This document shows positions 58,781 through 64,000 of a DNA stretch of 64,000 bases, piece by piece. Made by a program: the position numbers and the translations under genes. Under the pieces are notes generated by a model. It ran no database searches and was not told where the DNA came from. It worked only from the letters and a program-made list of their open reading frames with translations. The stretch lies in the NCBI RefSeq assembly GCF_029407905.1, contig NC_073630.1:44851001-44915000 (forward strand), given 5' to 3'. Every line of letters starts with the position of its first letter. Positions within the stretch are counted from its first letter, which is position 1. The DNA comes from Bubalus kerabau (taxonomy: Eukaryota; Chordata; Mammalia; Artiodactyla; Bovidae).

Positions 58781-58950
58781 CAGGAGATGAAAGTGATGTG
58801 GGTTCAATCCCGGGGTCAGGAAGATCCCCTGGAGTAGGAAATGGCAACCCACTCCAGTATTCTTGCTTGTAGAATCCCAAGAACAGAGGAGCCCGGCGGG
58901 CTACAGTCTACAGGGTCACAAAGAGTCGGACATGGTTGAAGCAGTTTAGC
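58781..58950 (+). mobile_element. Bov-tA SINE, 5'-truncated
   Basis: Plus-strand Bov-tA from within the tRNA-like part (CAGGAGATGAAAGTGATG) to GAAGCAGTTTAGC. Perfect 10-bp TSD ACATGCCATG at 58771-58780 and 58951-58960. Confidence 0.95.
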
Positions 58951-58960
58951 ACATGCCATG

Positions 58961-61640
58961 GATCTATGTGTATATGTGTTTCTGCATATCATCCATAGAC
59001 TGGAAGAGAAGGACCCAGGCAGGACACCCCGGACCCATTTTACAGGCTTGTGCAAAGAAAGGGAGCTCAAAGTACTCAAAGATAAGCAAATACAAATATT
59101 TCATATTTTAATGTTATCAATTTATTTTTAAGTACATTTTTTTCCATACATACTTAGAGCAAGATAACTACATTATGCAAACACAGTATTGCACATGCCC
59201 TTGAGAACTTACTGCATACTGCATATACAATAATACAAAAAACTACATTCCGGATGATGACTGCACTATAAAACATTTGTAAGTTTAGATGAAAAGGTTT
59301 AATTGCTTAGGGAAAAAGAAATTTCAAAATCATCCTCATAGGGGTTTAACCCAGGTTCAAATTTTTCTATATAATACTCAAATTTCTTTACTAGGTCACT
59401 TGAGCAGACAGAAATAAGAAAGGTGAAGGAATCATTATCCCCGGCTTAGACATGTTAAATGATGGGGAGAAAGAGAACTCTTATTTGAAAATGAAATGAG
59501 CATCAGTGTTTGCTTTGAAAACAGCTTTAGAAAAATCTATGAAGATACTATTTTAAATGCTGTTGATCCTTTTTATTCACTAAAACTAGGTTGTAACTTA
59601 AAAGTGTGCACATTTGGAGCTACATATTCAAACTATATACAATGAAATATAGCATATTAGTGTGTTTATTTGTTCTATATCTCCAGTAAGCAAACTATGA
59701 GGCCAACTTAAATACTGTTGAAGGTTTTCTGACTCTAGCTTTGACTTTGGAGATAAGTCTTAAACTTCACAGTGGAAAGCACTACTGCTCTCTTTCTCGG
59801 TCAACTTATACATATTGAGTATAATCTGCCTTGATATGGTCATTAACATTTTACTATCTCAAAATACTTTCTAAAACCTGGAATTAAGGTATGGGCTTAT
59901 GTTGAAGTTTATGAGAAAGCACATTCTCTCCACAGTATTAGTACAATGTTGCCCTGGAAAATGCTGATATTGTAAACTATAAAATACAAGATTGAAACTG
60001 TTCATACAAATTAGTACAGTTTGAAATATAACAAAGAATAGGGAAATAGTTTCATAAAGGGTAGCAGTCCTTAGAGGAAGGAAATGCATGTTATCATTTG
60101 GTTTGTACTCCTGAAACAAAAGCAGTGCTAGAGAGGTATCATCACAAAATGCCGAGTAACAGCTCTCAAAAAAAAGTGTTTTAAGAATGACCACAAATCA
60201 TCCATGAAATGAGGTAAAAAAGAAAGTCCCTCAACAGAGCTAGAAATACTGGCACTACTCTAAGGAACTGTCAGTCTCAGAGAGAATAAAAACCAGGGCA
60301 TTAAAATGGGAGGTCCCAATCACATTTGCCAGGAAAATAACACACACCAAAAGGCAGAGAAGCCAAACCAAGTTATTGGTGTCACAACAATGCATAAGGT
60401 AAAGTCAATTTTAAACAGCAGTTACTACTTCCAGATTTTACAGTTTTATCCTCTTCTTCAAATGGTAAATATTCCCTCCAGAGAGGGCTTTCAAAAAGCA
60501 TTCCGTAAACTTTGAAATCACCTTAGCAATCCCTGTTTTATACCATCTCCCCCCACAAGCAGCTACAGATGTAGGCTTCTATAACCTACATCAGAGTGAC
60601 ACACTTGCTATAATTTGACGTTTGCTGTTTGTCAAGGCAGCTTTATTTATGTCACATGTGGCAGTCATTCTCTGGGGGACTGGATTAGTTGTGAACGTAA
60701 ATACATTTACAAATATCTGCATTTTTTATTTGAGTTTAAAATTTGAAGCAAAAAGCATATCAAGCACAAATACGTCAACCGTCACCTAGGGATGCTTTTA
60801 AAAATTGCTCTGACAACTTTATAGAGACAATAACTGGCTGTATGCAAAAAACTCTGTGTGTTCTGCACAGTAAGCAAATAATCATCTGAATTTACTCGGA
60901 TTCTCAAAGAAACATCAAATTAAGGAAAAGATCAGGCAAGTACACACCTTAGTTTTTTAAAGCAACGAGTCGATTGTTAAGGAAAATAGGGGAGTGAGCG
61001 TCTGATGAACGTAAACAGCAACACTTGGAAAACAATTGGCTCTTTGGAATCTATGTTAAAGTCTGTCATATGGGTTGGGGACTCTGCCCCTTAGAGTCTC
61101 CGTTGGGATGTAAAATAGGTAATGTTATAAATACTGCTTGAGACAACCTTATAAAAACCTTGTCATTCTTAGGCTCCACACTTAAACCATAAGAAATTAT
61201 AATCAATGTATAACCATCTCCATTTGATGAATGCATTTACACAGCAAGAAACAAGTGGACCACACAATATATCCAAATAAAATTTGCTTATACAATAAAA
61301 GGGGATATTAGATAAAGTGAAATAACATCCATATGGACTAAATGCTCTCAATACAAGCAGATATATCGGTTATAAACATTTTATCTCAGTTTAAGTGCTA
61401 ACATTCGGACTCAAAGTGTTTCTCATAGTTTTAACGTTCTTTTGCTCTGAAAACGTTACTGAAACTTACCAAAAAAGTTTATTTTATTAATCTTTCCTAC
61501 CCTGAAAAACCCACCTCTCCTGAAGTCCACCCCGGAGTAACATTTCTCTGATCTCATTCCAGGTGCCTCTTATGCTCCCTCAAGAAATTTTTATTACAAA
61601 ACAGAGAATTTTTAGAAGTCACTAAAAAGCACTCCCTTAC
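58961..61640 (-). other. Repeat-poor proximal intron of KChIP4a
   Basis: 2.7 kb directly downstream of the KChIP4a donor contains no recognisable SINE, LINE, MIR or L2, unlike every other stretch of this length in the window. This is typical of intron DNA near a regulated first exon, where selection may exclude insertions. Specific enhancers cannot be named. Confidence 0.55.
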
Positions 61641-61740
61641 CTTCTAAACCTGCTTCAATCAGCCCAAACTGTTCCAATAATTTAACAAAAAGCACAATGA
61701 CGATCAGAACTGCTATCATCTCAAGCCCTTCCAAGTTCAT
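61641..61740 (-). CDS. KCNIP4: First coding exon of KCNIP4, KChIP4a isoform (KIS domain)
   Basis: On the minus strand an ATG at 61740 opens 33 codons plus one base, beginning MNLEGLEMIA and ending QFGLIEAGLE. The exon closes with a consensus donor (GTAAGG, GT at 61639-61640), and the leftover G would start the next codon. Residues about 8-19 (MIAVLIVIVLFV) form a hydrophobic, membrane-type segment followed by KLLEQ. This matches the known N-terminus of KChIP4a. KChIPs are cytoplasmic EF-hand calcium sensors that bind Kv4 potassium channels. The 4a N-terminus, called the K-channel inactivation suppressor, slows Kv4 inactivation and holds channels back from the cell surface. The EF hands lie in downstream exons outside the window (below coordinate 1). 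The start context is good (A at -3), and an in-frame TAG nine bases upstream rules out a longer N-terminus. The frame is intact with no lesion. Confidence 0.93.
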
Positions 61741-61746
61741 GGTCAG

Positions 61747-61755
61747 CTAGGTCAT
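61747..61755 (-). other. Two-codon upstream ORF (ATG ACC TAG)
   Basis: A minimal upstream ORF, Met-Thr-stop, starts at 61755 and ends at 61747. It is in frame with the KChIP4a start and only six bases separate its stop from the main ATG. Its -3 base is A, so it has a good initiation context. If it lies in the mature leader, ribosomes would meet it immediately before the real start. Confidence 0.6.
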
Positions 61756-61811
61756 GGTCCGACCACAGCTACTGGAAAGTGCTCCTCTGCCTGGCTCTCT
61801 TTGTAAAGCCA

Positions 61812-61958
61812 TTAAACTACATTAAGAAGGCTACTGCCAGAGAAGGGGAGGAGGAGAGCTAGAGAGAGAGGGAGAGAGAGAGGGAGAGAGAGAGGGAGAG
61901 AGAGCGCAAGGAGACGACGAGATGGAGAGAGGGCGTGAATGAGAGAAAATGCATTCAT
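61812..61958 (-). other. Upstream ORF of 48 codons reading the CT repeat
   Basis: An ATG at 61958 opens a 48-residue frame ending with TAA at 61812-61814, upstream of and not overlapping the KChIP4a CDS. Its middle is a repeating Ser-Leu-Pro-Leu tetrapeptide because the 12-bp repeat in the DNA is a multiple of three. It matters only if transcription starts above 61958. It may be a chance frame in leader sequence. Confidence 0.35.
61861..61904. repeat. (GA)n tract with 12-bp period
   Basis: Three copies of a 12-mer (five AG plus GG) are followed by four AG. On the KCNIP4 sense strand it is CT/CCCT polypyrimidine, roughly 120-165 bases upstream of the KChIP4a ATG. Such tracts can bind GAGA/CT-binding factors or adopt non-B forms, and their length varies easily. 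Confidence 0.9.
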
Positions 61959-62240
61959 CCTGTCTACTGTAGCAGAGGCCAGAAGTGGCAGCCGGATAAA
62001 GTCGGGCCTGTCGGAATTATCGGCTTCCTCTTTATCACTCTTAAACAGAAAGACAGCCACGCATGAAGTAAGGCGCAGATCAATCGAAGACCCGGGAGGT
62101 TACCAGGAAGGTCCCCAGAAAACAGGACGCCCGGCAGTGATGGCTCCGCAGCCCCGGGACCAGCGCGCCCCGCGCCGCCGCTGCCGCCAGTGGCTTTGTT
62201 GGGCTGGTCAGTTGCCTTGGAAACGGAAACTAACCAGGGG

Positions 62241-63029
62241 CTGGACTCCCGCTGCAGACAGGGACCAGAGCATCGAATTTGAAATAAGAACAATCTGAAA
62301 ATGCCGAGAGGCGAAGTGACAGCTTAGATTCAGCTGCTTCAGAAAGCCTGTTTACTAGTCAGGAAAAGCGAAGTGTGTATTTTGTCCCAACTAGCTGATC
62401 GCAGAGAGAAATGAGGCTTAAGGGACTCTCGGGCAATATTGACTTTATTTTTTCAGTGAGTTGCCTTATCCTGGGGCTCTGTGTGAGTCATTGTGAACTA
62501 ATATTCCGGTTTGAGTGGTAATCATCACATCGTTTCAAAGCATGGGTATGATAAACTAGTAAGTATTCTTAATATTTGTAAATCTTAGAGTTTAGAGTTA
62601 CCTTATGCATTATCTCATTGCCGTTCAAAACACCAAAATATATAGTTAGGTATATTCTTTCATTGTGTACCTTCTATGCTTGTTTGTATGTTTTTAATTG
62701 ATTTGAGTAAATCTGGAGCCAGAGAAAGTTTAAGGACAGTCAATCAGAAACAAAATTTTTTGGAGTTTCTGTCTAACTTACACAACCATTTCACGTTTGT
62801 GTCTCCCCGATTACTGACCAAATAGATCAAGCTCACATTAAAATACAGAATTAAAAAAAAAAAAAATACAAGAGTTAGAAAGCATCTCGTAAACACAATT
62901 CAAGTCTCCTGTTTCAGAGATGAGCAAACTTAGGAGCAAGAAGGAAGAGGAAGCATCAGGCAAAGGCAGGGCAGGGTAGCTTTTAAAGAAATAGAGCAAA
63001 ATGATTTGGAGGAGGGACACCAAAGCCTG
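62241..63029. other. Upstream flank of the KChIP4a promoter, nothing recognised
   Basis: AT-rich sequence beyond the CpG patch, with one A run near 62852. No repeat family or exon identified. Confidence 0.45.
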
Positions 63030-63225
63030 ACTTTCTGTATTCAGGTCTGACTACTTACTAGCCGTGTGATCTTGGGTAAGTTAGTTAACATCTCCATGCT
63101 TTAATATCCTCATCTGTAAAAGGGGGCATGGTAATAGCACTTAGTTCATTGGACCCTTGAGGGAATTAATGAGTAATACTGTTAGGACAGATTAAGAGCT
63201 CAGTCACTACTAGCTCTTGTTTTTA
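63030..63225 (+). mobile_element. MIR SINE
   Basis: Sense MIR: TTACTAGCCGTGTGATCTTG, ATATCCTCATCTGTAAAAG, GAGGGAATTAATGAGTAAT. Confidence 0.8.
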
Positions 63226-63311
63226 TCACACGTCTCTCCATGCTTATTCATACCTCGCGGAGCTGGCAGGGCAATTACCCTGAGATACAATGCTCATCTT
63301 ATCATATGTGT

Positions 63312-63536
63312 GTGTGTGTGCTAAGTCACTTCAGTTGGGCCTGACTCTTTGAGAGCCCATGATCAGTAGCCTGTCAGGCTTCTCTGTTCATGGGATTCTC
63401 CAGGTAAGAATATTGGAGTCAGTTGCTTATTCCCTTCCTCAGGGGATCTTCGGGACTCAGGAATTGAACTCACATCTCATTATGTCTTCTTCACTGGCAG
63501 GCAGGTTTTTTACTGCTGAGCTACATGGGAAGCTCC
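63312..63536 (-). mobile_element. Bov-tA SINE
   Basis: Minus-strand Bov-tA after a short TG run (GTGCTAAGTCACTTCAG to GCTACATGGGAAGCTCC). Diverged but full length. It precedes an L2 fragment. Confidence 0.92.
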
Positions 63537-64000
63537 AAACCTTCCATGGCTCCCCATCTGCCTACTGAATAAAGTCTACGCTCCTTGGAGCACCATCTTG
63601 GTTTCTACATGATCTGGTACCAGCTTGAGGATTGTACCTCATTAGCCTTCTGTTCATTCACTATACCTGACAGCTCAGCTTCCTTCCTCCAAATTCATTC
63701 TGTGCTTCTCCATCATACAGACTTCGTTAAAAAAAAAAAAAAAAAAAGCATGTATTTTGAAAATCCTTTCCACACCAATTCTGCCTGTCAGGCTCATAAA
63801 ACTTTTCCATGAAACTTCTCCAAGCAGAACTGAAACAACTCTCTCCCTTTTTTTTGTGTTTTTGTAGTACTTTTTTTTTTCTCTCTGTCTGTCTTATAGT
63901 ATATTATAGCCACTTGGGTGAACATCTTCACAAATTAAGGGTAAGTTTCTGGAAGGCATAAATCATATCTTTGTTATCTTTAAGCTCCCCACATGCCTGC
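63537..64000 (+). mobile_element. L2 LINE 3' region (runs off the window)
   Basis: CATGGCTCCCCATCTGCCTAC, TAAAGTCTACGCTCCTTGGA, CTACATGATCTGGTACCAGC, then two T/A homopolymer runs and TTTCTGGAAGGCATAAATC. The adenosine run at 63730-63746 may be a later insertion. Confidence 0.7.

Larger units (their letters stand above)
1..61640 (-). other. KCNIP4: Intron downstream of the KChIP4a exon (extends beyond the window)
   Basis: Starting at the GT donor at 61639-61640, the rest of the window toward coordinate 1 contains no exon that continues the KCNIP4 frame. KCNIP4 is known as a very large gene with alternative 5' exons separated by long introns, which fits. The intron is filled with transposon remnants in both orientations and AT-rich unique DNA. 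No conserved downstream KCNIP4 exon, which would show EF-hand residues, was recognised. Confidence 0.8.
61741..62240 (-). promoter_or_regulatory. KCNIP4: Probable 5' leader and alternative promoter of KChIP4a
   Basis: The 500 bases upstream of the KChIP4a ATG differ from the AT-rich surroundings. They contain a polypurine/polypyrimidine tract (61861-61904) and a CpG-rich patch (about 62084-62235, densest at 62147-62195 with GCGCGCC and GCGCCGCCGC). No TATA box is obvious on the minus strand, which suits a CpG-type promoter. The transcription start cannot be placed from sequence. That this is the promoter is inferred from position and base composition. Confidence 0.55.

Noticed and set aside
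61939..62298. 119-codon plus-strand open frame through the CpG patch
   Set aside because: Open frames are expected in CpG-rich DNA. No recognised domain, and it is antisense to the KChIP4a leader with no supporting splice or start evidence.
1..64000. CRISPR arrays, operons, prophage or bacterial defence systems
   Set aside because: The window is mammalian intron DNA. The regularly spaced repeats are minisatellites or SINEs, and no prokaryotic gene organisation exists here.

Overview
The window is nuclear DNA of a ruminant (Pecora: cattle, sheep, goat or a relative). The evidence is the density of ruminant-specific retroposons: BovB (RTE-clade LINE) copies, tRNA-derived Bov-tA SINEs, Bov-A2 dimers ending in AGC repeats, a CHR-type tRNA SINE and a young bovine-type L1. 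They lie on a background of old mammalian MIR, L2, L1M and Tigger/MER2-like remnants. Which ruminant it is cannot be decided from the sequence alone.

Only one convincing protein-coding element was found. A 100-base coding exon at 61641-61740 on the minus strand encodes the N-terminus of KChIP4a, the KIS-domain isoform of Kv-channel-interacting protein 4 (KCNIP4), and ends in a GTAAGG donor. Upstream of it (higher coordinates) lie a 5' leader with two short upstream ORFs, a (GA)n/(CT)n tract and a small CpG-rich patch near 62.1-62.2 kb, together a plausible alternative promoter. Everything below 61640 is therefore intron 1 of the KChIP4a transcript, and the whole window should be intronic for longer KCNIP4 isoforms. 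No other KCNIP4 exon was seen. All other open frames are transposon remnants or chance frames.

Layout: 1-16.5 kb is intronic DNA with L2/MIR fossils and scattered SINEs. 16.6-28.1 kb is a BovB cluster: a partial copy on plus, then two copies meeting tail to tail to form a large imperfect inverted repeat, the second with its 5' part inverted, then a short 3' fragment. 33.1-34.5 kb holds a bovine L1 with a 5' inversion and a 14-bp target-site duplication. 40.1-42.0 kb is a nest: an older 5'-inverted L1, interrupted by a BovB and then by a Bov-A2. 42.9 kb carries a 27-bp-stem hairpin. 43.8-44.3 kb has a SINE bracketed by long direct repeats. 49.5 kb has a minisatellite split by a SINE. 53-54 kb holds L2 sequence with a perfect 14-bp palindrome. 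59.0-61.6 kb is repeat-poor and adjoins the KChIP4a exon.

No operon, CRISPR array, tRNA or rRNA gene, or new multi-gene system is visible. The most interesting signals are structural (inversions, palindromes, unusually long duplications around SINEs) and the upstream ORFs of KChIP4a. Family assignments were made by eye from remembered consensus sequences. Repeat boundaries are approximate (about 5-20 bp) unless a target-site duplication (TSD) is given.
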